Source: Acidovorax kalamii (GTDB lineage: Bacteria > Pseudomonadota > Gammaproteobacteria > Burkholderiales > Burkholderiaceae_C). From it: DNA of 64,000 nucleotides. Shown here piece after piece: positions 1-8,047 of the stretch. A model generated the notes under the pieces. It ran no database searches. It saw only the letters and a list, made by a program, of their open reading frames with translations, and was not told the DNA's origin. The number at the start of each line of letters is the position of its first letter. Position 1 is the first letter of the stretch. The stretch is taken from contig NZ_NOIG01000009.1 in assembly GCF_002245625.1 (NCBI RefSeq), positions 62,001-126,000 of the forward strand, read 5' to 3'. Both the position numbers and the translations under genes were made by a program.

Positions 1-132
1 GCTCACCCCGTTTTGCTGCGCGCACTGGCGCACCGACGGCAGGCGCGCTCCCGGCGCCAGCAGGCGGTTGCGGATGCGCTCGGAGATCCGGGCCGACAAC
101 TGCTCGGTGAGCGACTGGGTAGAAGATTTCAT
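1..132 (-). CDS. GntR/MocR-type transcriptional regulator, N-terminal fragment
   Basis: The gene runs off the left edge, so only the first 44 residues are visible. They match the start of a GntR-family winged helix: a helix ending in SERIRNRLLAPGARLPSVRQ, followed by the beginning of the next helix. The LAPGARLPSVR stretch is the classical GntR signature. Regulators of this kind next to an aminotransferase operon are usually MocR/PdxR/GabR types with a PLP-binding aminotransferase-like C-terminus, but that part lies outside the window. An in-frame ATG also exists at 138. It diverges from the long operon that starts at 277 and is the obvious candidate to control it. Confidence 0.75.
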   Translation of the reverse strand, partial: MKSSTQSLTEQLSARISERIRNRLLAPGARLPSVRQCAQQNGVS

Positions 133-155
133 CAGCATGGCAAGGCCCCGGGCGG

Positions 156-222
156 TGTACTGTCTTCACAACCAATACAGTTTCAACACTGCGCTGACTG
201 ACTGTACTGGTGATGTACTGGT
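156..222. promoter_or_regulatory. Operator-like repeats in the divergent promoter
   Basis: TGTACTG occurs at 156-162, 203-209 and 214-220. The last two copies form a direct repeat (TGTACTGG) spaced 11 bp, one helical turn. An inverted relative (CCAATACAGT, reading ACTGTATTGG on the other strand) lies at 172-181. Direct repeats with one inverted half are typical of MocR/GabR-type operators. The sites lie between the regulator start and the first operon gene, so they may serve both directions. Confidence 0.5.
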
Positions 223-276
223 TTGCAAGATTACATTGAACCCACACAACCGACAAGAACCCCCCTGCAAATCCCC

Positions 277-891
277 ATGAGCGCTGCCGAACTCACTGCC
301 CTGCTGCTGTTTTGCACCGCCATGAGCTTTTCGCCGGGGCCCAACACCACCTTGTCGACCGCGCTGGCCGCCAACCTGGGCCTCAAGCGCGCGCTGCACT
401 TTTGCCTGGCCGTGCCAGCGGGCTGGACGCTGCTCATGCTGGGCAGCGGCCTGGGCCTGGGCGCCCTCATCACCGGCGTGCCCGCCCTGCGCTGGGCCGT
501 GACCTTGCTGGGCGTGATCTACATGCTCTGGCTGGCTTTCAAGCTCAGCCGCGCCGGGCAGCTGACCGAAGTGGACAGCAACCGCCTGAACGTGACCTTC
601 TGGCAGGGCGTGGGCCTGCAGTTCGTGAACATCAAGGCCTGGATGCTGGCGCTCACGCTCAGCGCAGGCTGGGTGGTGAATGCCGCTGGGCAGCCCGCCG
701 CCAACCCGGGCGAGCGCCTGGCCATCATCTGCGGCGTGATGATGGTGTTTGCCTTCACCAGCAACTTTGTCTATGCGCTGGTGGGCTCGCTGCTGCGCCA
801 GTGGCTGGCTCAAGGCGCACGCCTGCTGTGGTTCAACCGCGCGCTGGCGCTCGTGCTGGTGCTCACTGCGTATTGGATGCTCACCCTATGA
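277..891 (+). CDS. LysE/RhtB-family amino-acid exporter
   Basis: A 204-residue inner-membrane protein of the LysE/RhtB translocator family, which exports amino acids and related small molecules. The family signature PGPNT is at residues 20-24 in the first membrane helix, and the length and roughly six hydrophobic segments are normal. The ATG at 277 is chosen because a TTG 18 codons upstream would add a polar, proline-rich tail before helix 1. It is the first gene of the operon and overlaps the next gene by 4 bases (ATGA). The substrate is unknown. A second LysE paralogue lies near the end of the same operon. Confidence 0.88.
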   Translation: MSAAELTALLLFCTAMSFSPGPNTTLSTALAANLGLKRALHFCLAVPAGWTLLMLGSGLGLGALITGVPALRWAVTLLGVIYMLWLAFKLSRAGQLTEVDSNRLNVTFWQGVGLQFVNIKAWMLALTLSAGWVVNAAGQPAANPGERLAIICGVMMVFAFTSNFVYALVGSLLRQWLAQGARLLWFNRALALVLVLTAYWMLTL

Positions 892-1802
892 ACCGCTCAC
901 AGGAAAAAGAAGCCCTGCTCTGGGGCCTGGTCGGCGTCACGCTGTTTGCCGCCACCCTGCCCATGACACGGCTGGCGGTGGGCTCCACTGACGCGCCCCA
1001 GCTGTCCCCCTGGTTCGTCACCTTCGGGCGCGCCGCCGTGGCGGGCTTGCTGTCCATCGGCTACCTGTGGTGGCAGCGCGCGCAAGGGCGCCTGAACTTG
1101 CCCACCCGCGCCGAATGGCCCCTGCTGGGCATCACGGCCTTTGGCGTGATCGTGGGCTTCCCGCTGTTCCTGGCGCTGGCACTGCGCCATGTGCCCAGCA
1201 CCCACGGCGCCGTGGTCACCGCCCTGCTGCCGCTGTCCACCGCCCTGCTTGGCGCGCTGTGGTACCGGCAGCGGCCCTCGGCAGGCTTCTGGGCCTGCGC
1301 CGTGCTGGGCAGCGGGCTGGTGCTGGGGTTCATGGTGTGGCGCGCGGGTGGCCTGTACCTGGGCGCGGCCAACATCTACCTGCTGATCGCCATGACCACG
1401 GGCGCCCTGGGCTACATCGGCGGCGCCCGCCTCACGCCCCGCCTGGGGGCTGAGCAGGTCATCTGCTGGGTGCTGGTGTGCAGCCTGCCGCTGACTTTGC
1501 CCGTGGCTTGGTGGTTTGCCCCGGCAGAGCCGTCCCGCATTGGCGCGATGAGCTGGGTCGGCTTCCTGTACGTAGCCCTGTTCTCGATGTGGATCGGCTT
1601 TTTTGCGTGGTACCGCGCCTTGGCGCTGGGGGCCGTGCGGGTCAGCCAGATCCAGCTCATCCAGCCTTTTTTGAGCCTGCTGTTTGCCGTGCCGCTGCTG
1701 GGTGAACACCTGGATGCGGTCACCCTGGTGTTTGCTGTGGCCGTGATTGCCACGGTGTTCGTTGGCAAGCGCATGCCCATTCAACAAGGAGCCCCCGCAT
1801 GA
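888..1802 (+). CDS. EamA/DMT-superfamily transporter
   Basis: A 304-residue membrane protein with about ten hydrophobic segments in two EamA halves, the drug/metabolite transporter fold. The second half has the typical motif run from WIGFFAWYRALALG to LIQPFLSLLFAVPLLGE. Such proteins export amino acids or other metabolites, and the substrate cannot be read from sequence. Start and stop are each translationally coupled to neighbours by ATGA overlaps (888 with LysE, 1799 with RidA). With two LysE proteins it gives this operon three exporters. Confidence 0.87.
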   Translation: MNRSQEKEALLWGLVGVTLFAATLPMTRLAVGSTDAPQLSPWFVTFGRAAVAGLLSIGYLWWQRAQGRLNLPTRAEWPLLGITAFGVIVGFPLFLALALRHVPSTHGAVVTALLPLSTALLGALWYRQRPSAGFWACAVLGSGLVLGFMVWRAGGLYLGAANIYLLIAMTTGALGYIGGARLTPRLGAEQVICWVLVCSLPLTLPVAWWFAPAEPSRIGAMSWVGFLYVALFSMWIGFFAWYRALALGAVRVSQIQLIQPFLSLLFAVPLLGEHLDAVTLVFAVAVIATVFVGKRMPIQQGAPA

Positions 1803-2269
1803 ATGCCACCACCCCGGAGCAGCGACTGCAACAGCTGGGCCTGGTACTGCCCGCCGTGGTTGCCCCGCGCGGCAACTTCGATGCCTATGTGCTGGACGGG
1901 AATACCCTGTACATCTCGGGCAAGGGGTCTCCCCTGCGCAACGACATGGCGGTGGTGCCCAAGGTGGGCCGCGAGATCAGCGCCGACGAGGCACGCCAGC
2001 ATGCGCGCGACGTGGGCCTGCACCTGATTGCCACCATGCAGGCAGCACTGGGCGACCTGTCGCGCGTGCGCCGCGTGGTCAAGGTGCTGGGCATGGTGAA
2101 CGCGGTGCCCGACTTCATGCAGCACACCGAGGTCATCAACGGCTGCTCCGACCTGTTGGTGGAAGTGTTTGGCGACGCGGGGCGGCATGCGCGCTCGGCC
2201 GTCGGCGTCGGCTCCTTGCCGCGCGGCTTCGCGGTCGAGATCGAGGCCGTGGTGTCGATCAAGGACTGA
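1799..2269 (+). CDS. RidA/YjgF-family imine deaminase
   Basis: A 156-residue RidA-family protein. Archetypal RidA hydrolyses reactive enamine/imine intermediates such as 2-aminoacrylate made by PLP enzymes. Arg132 in RSAVGV and Glu147 in VEIEAV have the same 15-residue spacing as the substrate-binding Arg105 and Glu120 of E. coli RidA, so deaminase activity is plausible. Family members act as trimers. It lies in an operon with an aminotransferase and a threonine-dehydratase-like enzyme, the kind of enzyme whose by-products RidA quenches. It overlaps the upstream gene by 4 bases. Confidence 0.88.
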   Translation: MNATTPEQRLQQLGLVLPAVVAPRGNFDAYVLDGNTLYISGKGSPLRNDMAVVPKVGREISADEARQHARDVGLHLIATMQAALGDLSRVRRVVKVLGMVNAVPDFMQHTEVINGCSDLLVEVFGDAGRHARSAVGVGSLPRGFAVEIEAVVSIKD

Positions 2270-2274
2270 AAACC

Positions 2275-2604
2275 ATGCATTTGCAGAACATCCCCTTTGC
2301 CACCACCGACTGGGCCAGCATTCCGCGCGAAGAAAAAACCGCCGAAGCGGGCCAGGCTTTCTGGCGCACCCAGACATTTGGTGACGTGCGCGTGCGCATG
2401 GTCGAGTACACGCCCGGTTACGTGTCAGACCACTGGTGCGTCAAAGGCCATGTGCTGCTGTGCCTGAGTGGCGAGCTGCACACCGAGCTGCAGGATGGCC
2501 GCCAGTTCACCCTGACGCCCGGCATGAGCTACCAGGTGTCGGACAATGCGGAACCCCATCGATCCACCTCCCCACAGGGTGCCACCCTGTTTGTGGTGGA
2601 CTGA
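2275..2604 (+). CDS. DHCW-motif cupin-fold protein
   Basis: A 109-residue single-domain cupin. Asp52-His53-Trp54-Cys55 and His59 match the small DHCW-motif cupin group, where these residues replace the usual HxH metal motif. The second cupin block ends in MSYQVSDNAEPHRS, near residues 84-97. No catalytic activity is established for this group to my knowledge. It starts 5 bases after the RidA stop and lies 9 bases before a second cupin, so it belongs to the operon. Confidence 0.8.
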   Translation: MHLQNIPFATTDWASIPREEKTAEAGQAFWRTQTFGDVRVRMVEYTPGYVSDHWCVKGHVLLCLSGELHTELQDGRQFTLTPGMSYQVSDNAEPHRSTSPQGATLFVVD

Positions 2605-2613
2605 AGGAACCCC

Positions 2614-2937
2614 ATGCACACCTCTGTGGAACGAGGACTGCGGCAACTGCCCGGCCCGGACGGCGAACGCTTTGCAGCGCTGATGGCGCATGGCAGCATG
2701 CGCACCGAGCTGTATGCGCCGCGCGGCCACGACCCGCAGCAGCCCCATGCGCAGGATGAGCTGTATTTCATCCAGTGCGGCCAGGGCGAGTTTGTGCAAG
2801 GCGACACACGCCGCCGCTTTCAGGCGGGGGATGCGTTTTTTGTGCCTGCGGGGCAAGTGCACCGCTTTGAGCATTTTTCGGACGATTTTGTAACGTGGGT
2901 GGTCTTTTGGGGACCATCCGGAGGAGAACGAGAGTGA
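2614..2937 (+). CDS. Cupin-domain protein
   Basis: A 107-residue cupin_2-type protein. The first motif includes QDELYFIQCGQGEFVQG and the second GDAFFVPAGQVHRFEHF. The His in the second motif could ligate metal, but the first motif lacks the usual HxH pair (there is a His in the PHAQDE segment). It could be a small isomerase, dioxygenase or sensor; function is not assigned. Its 3' end overlaps the aminotransferase start (GTGA at 2934-2937), and the downstream ribosome-binding site GGAGGAG lies inside it. Confidence 0.8.
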   Translation: MHTSVERGLRQLPGPDGERFAALMAHGSMRTELYAPRGHDPQQPHAQDELYFIQCGQGEFVQGDTRRRFQAGDAFFVPAGQVHRFEHFSDDFVTWVVFWGPSGGERE

Positions 2938-4139
2938 AACTGAACGACCTTCCACAGACCAGCACCTGGACCCTGGCACGCCGTGCCGAGCGCATGAACC
3001 CCTCGGTCATCCGCGAAATCCTGAAGGTCACGGAGAAGCCCGGCATCATCAGCCTAGCAGGGGGCCTGCCCTCGCCCAAGACTTTCCCGGTGTCGGCCTT
3101 TGCCGCCGCTTCGGCCGCCGTGCTGGCCCAGGACGGCCCCGGCGCCCTGCAATACGCCGCCAGCGAAGGCTACGGCCCGCTGCGCCAGGCGATTGCCGAC
3201 TTCCTGCCCTGGGATGTGAACCCCGACCAGATCCTGATCACCACCGGCTCGCAGCAGGCGCTGGACCTGATTGCCAAGGTGCTCATCGACGAAAACAGCC
3301 GCGTGCTGGTCGAAACCCCCACCTACCTGGGCGCGCTGCAGGCCTTCACCCCCATGGAACCCAGCGTGGTGGCCGTGGCCAGTGACGACGAAGGCGTGCT
3401 CATCGACGACCTGCGCGCCAAGGTGGGCACGGGCGCCGACAAGGCGCGCTTCCTGTACGTGCTGCCCAACTTCCAGAACCCCACGGGCCGCACCATGAGC
3501 GAAGCCCGCCGCGCCGCGCTGGTCAAGGCTGCTGCCGAGCTGAACCTGCCGCTGGTGGAAGACAACCCCTACGGCGACCTGTGGTTTGACAACCCACCGC
3601 CCCCACCGCTCACGGCCCGCAACCCCGAAGGCTGCATCTACATGGGCTCGTTCTCCAAGGTGCTGGCCCCCGGCCTGCGCCTGGGCTTTGTGGTGGCCCC
3701 CAAGGCCGTGTACCCCAAGCTGCTGCAGGCCAAGCAGGCTGCCGACCTGCACACCCCCGGCTACAACCAGCGCCTGGTGGCTGAGGTGATGAAGGGCAAC
3801 TTCCTGGACCGCCATGTGCCCACCATTCGCGCGCTGTACAAGCAGCAGTGCGAAGCCATGCTGGCCGCGTTGACCAAGGAAATGGCGGGCCTGGGCGTCG
3901 AATGGAACCGCCCCGACGGCGGCATGTTCCTGTGGGTGCGCCTGCCCGAAGGCATGAGTGCCATCGAGCTGCTGCCCCAGGCGGTGGAACGCAACGTGGC
4001 CTTTGTGCCCGGCGCGGCGTTCTACGCCGACAACGCCGACCCGCGCACGCTGCGCCTGTCGTTCGTCACCTCCACGGTGGAACAGATCGCCACAGGCATC
4101 GCCGCGCTGGCGGATGCAATCCGTAGCCACAAGGCCTGA
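2934..4139 (+). CDS. PLP-dependent class I/II aminotransferase
   Basis: A 401-residue fold-type I aminotransferase, closest in style to the 2-aminoadipate/branched-chain LysN group. It converts an amino acid to its 2-oxo acid. Visible hallmarks are the N-terminal IISLAGGLPSPKTFP, the NPTGRTMS segment near residue 182, DNPYGDLW near 210, and SFSKVLAPGLRLGF with Lys242 as the PLP lysine. GTG at 2934 is chosen because it follows GGAGGAG at good spacing; a further-upstream start would bury the Shine-Dalgarno in coding sequence. The divergent MocR-like regulator and this enzyme probably share a substrate family. Confidence 0.9.
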   Translation: MKLNDLPQTSTWTLARRAERMNPSVIREILKVTEKPGIISLAGGLPSPKTFPVSAFAAASAAVLAQDGPGALQYAASEGYGPLRQAIADFLPWDVNPDQILITTGSQQALDLIAKVLIDENSRVLVETPTYLGALQAFTPMEPSVVAVASDDEGVLIDDLRAKVGTGADKARFLYVLPNFQNPTGRTMSEARRAALVKAAAELNLPLVEDNPYGDLWFDNPPPPPLTARNPEGCIYMGSFSKVLAPGLRLGFVVAPKAVYPKLLQAKQAADLHTPGYNQRLVAEVMKGNFLDRHVPTIRALYKQQCEAMLAALTKEMAGLGVEWNRPDGGMFLWVRLPEGMSAIELLPQAVERNVAFVPGAAFYADNADPRTLRLSFVTSTVEQIATGIAALADAIRSHKA

Positions 4140-4145
4140 TCCGGC

Positions 4146-4775
4146 ATGCTGAGGCTATGGGGTCGCCTGTCGTCCATCAACGTGCGCAAGGTCGTGTGGG
4201 CCGTGCAGGAGCTGGGCCTGCCTTCTGTGCAGCGTACCGACGCGGGCGGCCAGTACGGCATCGTGCGCGAGGCGCGCTTTCTGGGCCTCAACCCCAACGG
4301 CCTGGTGCCGCTGATCGAGGACGGGGACACAGGCGTGACGCTGTGGGAGTCCAACGCCATCGTGCGCTACTTGTGCGCCCGGCATTCGCTGGGCAACCTG
4401 TACCCCGAAGACCTGCCCACGCGTTTTACCGCCGAGCAGTGGATGGACTGGCAGCAGACCACGCTGAACCCCGCCGGGCGCGATGCGTTCCTGCAGTGGG
4501 TCCGCACGCCTGCCATGCAGCGCAATGAGGCGCTCATCGCCGCATCGGTCGCCCTGACCGAGCCGCTGATGGCGATGCTGGACGCGCACCTGGCGCGCCA
4601 GCCCTTCATGGCGGGCGAGCGCTTCACCATGGCCGACATCCCGGTGGGCTGCGAAATCCACCGCTGGTGGGGCCTGCCCCAGGCGCGCCCGGCACGGCCG
4701 CACCTGGAGCGGTGGTACAACACGGTCAGCACCCGTCCCGGCGCCCGGGGCGTGTTGGACCAGCCCCTTGCGTGA
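4146..4775 (+). CDS. Glutathione S-transferase family protein
   Basis: A 209-residue two-domain GST. The N-terminal thioredoxin-like half reads LWGRLSSINVRKVVWAVQEL and carries the glutathione-site motifs LVPLIED and WESNAIVRYL near residues 52-77. The C-terminal helical half includes FTMADIPVG near residues 158-166. The active-site Ser/Asn (SSINV) replaces the Cys of beta-class enzymes. It presumably conjugates or isomerises an electrophilic intermediate of the operon's pathway. It starts 6 bases after the aminotransferase stop. Confidence 0.88.
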   Translation: MLRLWGRLSSINVRKVVWAVQELGLPSVQRTDAGGQYGIVREARFLGLNPNGLVPLIEDGDTGVTLWESNAIVRYLCARHSLGNLYPEDLPTRFTAEQWMDWQQTTLNPAGRDAFLQWVRTPAMQRNEALIAASVALTEPLMAMLDAHLARQPFMAGERFTMADIPVGCEIHRWWGLPQARPARPHLERWYNTVSTRPGARGVLDQPLA

Positions 4776-4783
4776 GCCTCACC

Positions 4784-5647
4784 ATGCACCAGCGCCCCTT
4801 CAAGCAGATCGACGTTTTCAGCGACCGCCCCGGCTACGGCAACCCTGTGGCCGTGGTGCTGGATGCCGATGGCCTGAGCGACAGCGACATGCGCCGCTTT
4901 GCGGCGTGGACCAACCTGTCGGAAACCACCTTTCTGATGCCGCCCACCGACGCCGGGCGCGCTGCCGGAGCCGACTACCGCCTGCGCATCTTCAGCCCCA
5001 ATGGAGAGCTGCCTTTTGCGGGCCACCCCACCCTGGGCACCTGCCATGCCTGGCTGCAGGCGGGCAATGCCCCCCGCCAAGGTGGCATGGTGATACAGGA
5101 ATGTGCACTGGGCTTGGTACGCATTGCACATGCCAACGGCACCCTGGCCTTTGCCGCGCCGCCGCTCAAGCGCAGCGCCCCCAGCCCTGCGCTGGTGCCG
5201 CTGATCGCGAGCGCCCTGGGCCTGCGCCCGCAGCAGATTCTGGGCGCGCAGCTGCTCGACAACGGCCCCGTGTGGCTGGGCCTGCTGCTCGACAGCGCCG
5301 ACACCGTGCTGGGCCTGCACCCCGACCACGCACGCCTGAAGGACCTGGGCCAGGACGTGGGCGTGATCCACGTCAGCCCCACGGCCAGCAACACCAGCCA
5401 GCCCGGGGCCGTGGTGCGCGCGTTTGCCGCGCCCATGGGCAACCCCGAAGACCCGGTGACGGGCACCCTCAACGCCAGCTTGGCCGAATGGCTGATTGCC
5501 GACGGTCTGGCCCCCCGCAGCTACCTGGTGGCCCAGGGCGAATGCCTGGGCCGCGCGGGCCGCGTGCACATCCGCCAGGACGACGACCACCAGCTGTGGG
5601 TGGGCGGGCACGCAGTGACCTGCATCGAAGGCACGGTGTTGCTATGA
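4784..5647 (+). CDS. PhzF-family isomerase/epimerase, copy 1
   Basis: A 287-residue protein of the PhzF/diaminopimelate-epimerase fold. Glu47 in NLSETTF is the catalytic acid/base position of PhzF, and Asp223 in DPVTGTLNASLAEW is the second conserved acid. The glycine-rich LPFAGHPTLGTCHAWL is also present. PhzF in phenazine synthesis isomerises trans-2,3-dihydro-3-hydroxyanthranilate, but no phenazine genes are here, so the substrate is open. ATG 4784 matches the start of the downstream paralogue. A coupled GTG exists at 4772. Confidence 0.85.
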   Translation: MHQRPFKQIDVFSDRPGYGNPVAVVLDADGLSDSDMRRFAAWTNLSETTFLMPPTDAGRAAGADYRLRIFSPNGELPFAGHPTLGTCHAWLQAGNAPRQGGMVIQECALGLVRIAHANGTLAFAAPPLKRSAPSPALVPLIASALGLRPQQILGAQLLDNGPVWLGLLLDSADTVLGLHPDHARLKDLGQDVGVIHVSPTASNTSQPGAVVRAFAAPMGNPEDPVTGTLNASLAEWLIADGLAPRSYLVAQGECLGRAGRVHIRQDDDHQLWVGGHAVTCIEGTVLL

Positions 5648-5817
5648 ACCTGCGCTGCCCTGCCCCGCGCCCCAGCGGCTGATTTCCCCCTCGGCCTCGC
5701 CAGAGCGCCGTGCCGCAACAACCCATTTACCCACCGGTCCATACCCCGGTGAGCCCCCGGCGTGCCCAACCGCCGCCACCTTCGCCACCATTTTTGACCT
5801 CAAGGACTCTGACCACC

Positions 5818-6693
5818 ATGCACCAGCGCCCCTTCCAGCAAGTCGATGTTTTCACCGCCACCCCCTACCGGGGCAACCCGCTGGCCGTGGTGCTGGACGG
5901 CTCCGGCCTCAGCACCGAAGCCATGCAGGACTTCACCAACTGGACCAACCTGTCCGAAGCCACCTTCCTGCTGCCCCCCACACCCGAAGGCCGCGCCGCC
6001 GGGGCCGACTACCGCGTGCGCATCTTCTGCCCCGGGCGCGAGCTGCCCTTTGCAGGCCACCCCACGCTGGGCAGCTGCCACGCCTGGCTGAAGGCCGGCG
6101 GCCAGCCCCAGGTGGCGGGCAAGGTCGTGCAGGAATGTGGCGTGGGCCTGGTCACGCTGCGGCAGGACGGCGAGCGCCTGGCCTTTGCCGCGCCGCCCCT
6201 GATCAAGAGCGGCCCCCTCGCGGAAGAGGACGTCGTGCTGATCGCCAAGGGCCTGGGGGTGGCACGCAGCGACATCCTGCACCACGCCTGGTGCGACAAC
6301 GGCCCCAACTGGCGCGGCGTGATGCTGGCGAACAGCGAGCAGGTGCTGGCGCTCCAACCCGACGCCAGCATCCTCGGCCAGCTGGACGTGGGCGTGGTGG
6401 GCCCGCGTGGCAAGGTGGGCGTCATCGGCAGCACCGATGCCGACGGCATTGCGTTTGAAGTGCGCGCCTTTTTCCCCGGCAACAACGGCCTGGCCGAAGA
6501 CCCCGTGACCGGCAGCCTGAACGCCGCGCTGGCCCAGTGGCTCATCGGCGCCGGGCTGGCCCCCAAGCAGTACGTGGCCAGCCAGGGCACCCGCCTGGGC
6601 CGCGCGGGGCGCGTGTTTGTGGAGCAGGACGGCGACACCATCTGGGTGGGCGGCAGCAGCGTGACCTGCATGGCGGGCGAGGTGCTGCTGTGA
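5818..6693 (+). CDS. PhzF-family isomerase/epimerase, copy 2
   Basis: A 291-residue tandem paralogue of the preceding gene. Both start MHQRPF and share WTNLSE, GRAAGADYR, LPFAGHPTLG and the C-terminal LGRAGRV and WVGG blocks. Glu47 and Asp228 fill the conserved catalytic positions. The copies clearly arose by duplication and have diverged. A 170-bp gap separates them, the only large gap in the operon; it contains no recognisable gene. The stop overlaps the start of the VOC gene (GTGA). Confidence 0.85.
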   Translation: MHQRPFQQVDVFTATPYRGNPLAVVLDGSGLSTEAMQDFTNWTNLSEATFLLPPTPEGRAAGADYRVRIFCPGRELPFAGHPTLGSCHAWLKAGGQPQVAGKVVQECGVGLVTLRQDGERLAFAAPPLIKSGPLAEEDVVLIAKGLGVARSDILHHAWCDNGPNWRGVMLANSEQVLALQPDASILGQLDVGVVGPRGKVGVIGSTDADGIAFEVRAFFPGNNGLAEDPVTGSLNAALAQWLIGAGLAPKQYVASQGTRLGRAGRVFVEQDGDTIWVGGSSVTCMAGEVLL

Positions 6694-7400
6694 CCAGCGC
6701 CCCCCACGCGCCCTGCGTGGACCACCTGGTGGTGCTGGCGACCGACCTGGCCAGCGGCGTGGCCTGGTGCGAACGCACGCTGGGCGTGGCCCCCACCGCA
6801 GGCGGCGAACACCCGCTGATGGGCACGCACAACCGCATCTTCAACATCTCCGGTCCCGTGCACCCCCGCGCCTACCTGGAGATCATTGCTATCAACTCAA
6901 TAGCTGCCACCGCAATACCAGCAGGCGCAAGGCGCTGGTTTGACATGGATGATGCCGCCCTGCAGCAGCAAGTGGCGCAGCACGGGCCCCAGCTCATCCA
7001 CTGGGTGGCCAGCGTGCCCGATGTGGCCGAGCGCTGCGCCGCCCTGGCGGCGCTGGACGTAGAGCGCGGCGCCGTGATCACCGCCAGCCGCCCCACGCCG
7101 AACGGCCTGCTGCAGTGGCAGATCACGGTGCGCAGCGACGGCCTGCGCCTGATGGACGGCTGCCTGCCCACCCTCATCCAGTGGGGCCCCGTGCACCCCT
7201 GCGACAGCCTGCCCGCCAGCGGCGTGCAGCTGCAGCGGCTCGCGCTGCAGCACCCCCAGGCCGCCACGTTGCTAACGGTCTGCGAGGCCATCGGCGTAGC
7301 GGACAAGGTGGCCATTGCGGCGGGCGACGCCCCCAACCTCACCGCACAGCTCATCACCCCCCGCGGCCCTGTCGCCCTGTCGTCACGCACCCCGGAGTAA
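6690..7400 (+). CDS. VOC/glyoxalase-like protein carrying an R1 repeat
   Basis: A 236-residue vicinal-oxygen-chelate protein of the Glyoxalase_3-like type. His12 in DHLVVLATDL is the usual first metal ligand, and AYLEIIAIN (from residue 61) is a family block. The predicted start is GTG 6690, overlapping the PhzF stop. Residues about 66-84, between EIIAIN and RRWFD, are encoded by a copy of repeat R1 (6885-6943), read in the same frame as the other coding copies. Substrate unknown; ring cleavage, isomerisation or thioester chemistry are all possible in this fold. Confidence 0.8.
   Translation: MTSAPHAPCVDHLVVLATDLASGVAWCERTLGVAPTAGGEHPLMGTHNRIFNISGPVHPRAYLEIIAINSIAATAIPAGARRWFDMDDAALQQQVAQHGPQLIHWVASVPDVAERCAALAALDVERGAVITASRPTPNGLLQWQITVRSDGLRLMDGCLPTLIQWGPVHPCDSLPASGVQLQRLALQHPQAATLLTVCEAIGVADKVAIAAGDAPNLTAQLITPRGPVALSSRTPE
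6885..6943 (+). repeat. R1 repeat copy A, inside the VOC gene
   Basis: The blocks ATTGCTAT, AATAGCTGCCA, CGCAATA, GGCGCAAGG and TTTGA align in order with the other R1 copies. It is read through as SIAATAIPAGARR, in the same frame as the coding copies D, G and J. Confidence 0.7.
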
Positions 7401-7405
7401 ACACC

Positions 7406-8047
7406 ATGCTGTTTTCACCGCAAGAACTGGCCCTCTTTGCCATCGCCGCTCTGGTGCTGGTGCTCACACCCGGGCCCAACATGGTGTACTGCGTCTCGCG
7501 CAGCCTCACCCAGGGACCACGCGCCGGACTGATTTCGCTTTCAGGCGTGGTGTTGGGTTTTGTCGTGCACCTGCTGGCGGCAGCCCTCGGCCTCACCGCA
7601 TTGCTGGCTGCCGTTCCGCTCGCGTTTGACGCCATCCGCTACGCCGGCGCCGCCTACCTGCTGTGGATGGCCTGGCAAGCCGTCAAGCCCGGGGGCGCCG
7701 CGCCGTTTGAAGCGCGCAACCTGCCGCACGACAGCCCGCGCACGCTGTTCCTCATGGGCTTCATGACCAACCTCCTGAATCCCAAGGTGGCCATGTTCTA
7801 CCTGTCGTTCTTCCCGCAGTTCCTGCACCCCGAGCGCGGCCAGCTGCTGCAACAAAGCCTGACGCTGGGCGCCGTGCAGATCAGCACCAGCGCCGCCGTG
7901 AACGCCCTGCTAGTGCTGGGCGCCGCACGTGTGGCGCTGCTCCTCAACCGCAATGCCGCATGGATGCGCGCCCAGCGCTACTTCATGGGCACCGTCCTCG
8001 GTCTGCTCGCCCTCAAACTGTTGACTGAAAAGAAAGCCGCCGCATGA
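7406..8047 (+). CDS. LysE-family translocator, second of the operon
   Basis: A 213-residue LysE/RhtB exporter with the TPGPNM signature in the first helix, NLLNPKVAMFYLSFFPQF in the middle and a Lys-rich end. It is more canonical than the first LysE gene of the operon; the two share only family-level similarity by eye. It starts 5 bases after the VOC stop and overlaps the next gene by 4 bases. It presumably exports an amino acid or amine related to the substrate of the operon's enzymes. Confidence 0.88.
   Translation: MLFSPQELALFAIAALVLVLTPGPNMVYCVSRSLTQGPRAGLISLSGVVLGFVVHLLAAALGLTALLAAVPLAFDAIRYAGAAYLLWMAWQAVKPGGAAPFEARNLPHDSPRTLFLMGFMTNLLNPKVAMFYLSFFPQFLHPERGQLLQQSLTLGAVQISTSAAVNALLVLGAARVALLLNRNAAWMRAQRYFMGTVLGLLALKLLTEKKAAA

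Noticed and set aside
312..887. Upstream extension of the EamA gene
   Set aside because: The extension is an out-of-frame reading of the LysE gene; ATG 888 gives a normal-length transporter and a coupled overlap.
5648..5817. Separate promoter between the two PhzF genes
   Set aside because: No convincing -35/-10 pair or terminator was seen; the gap is only noted.
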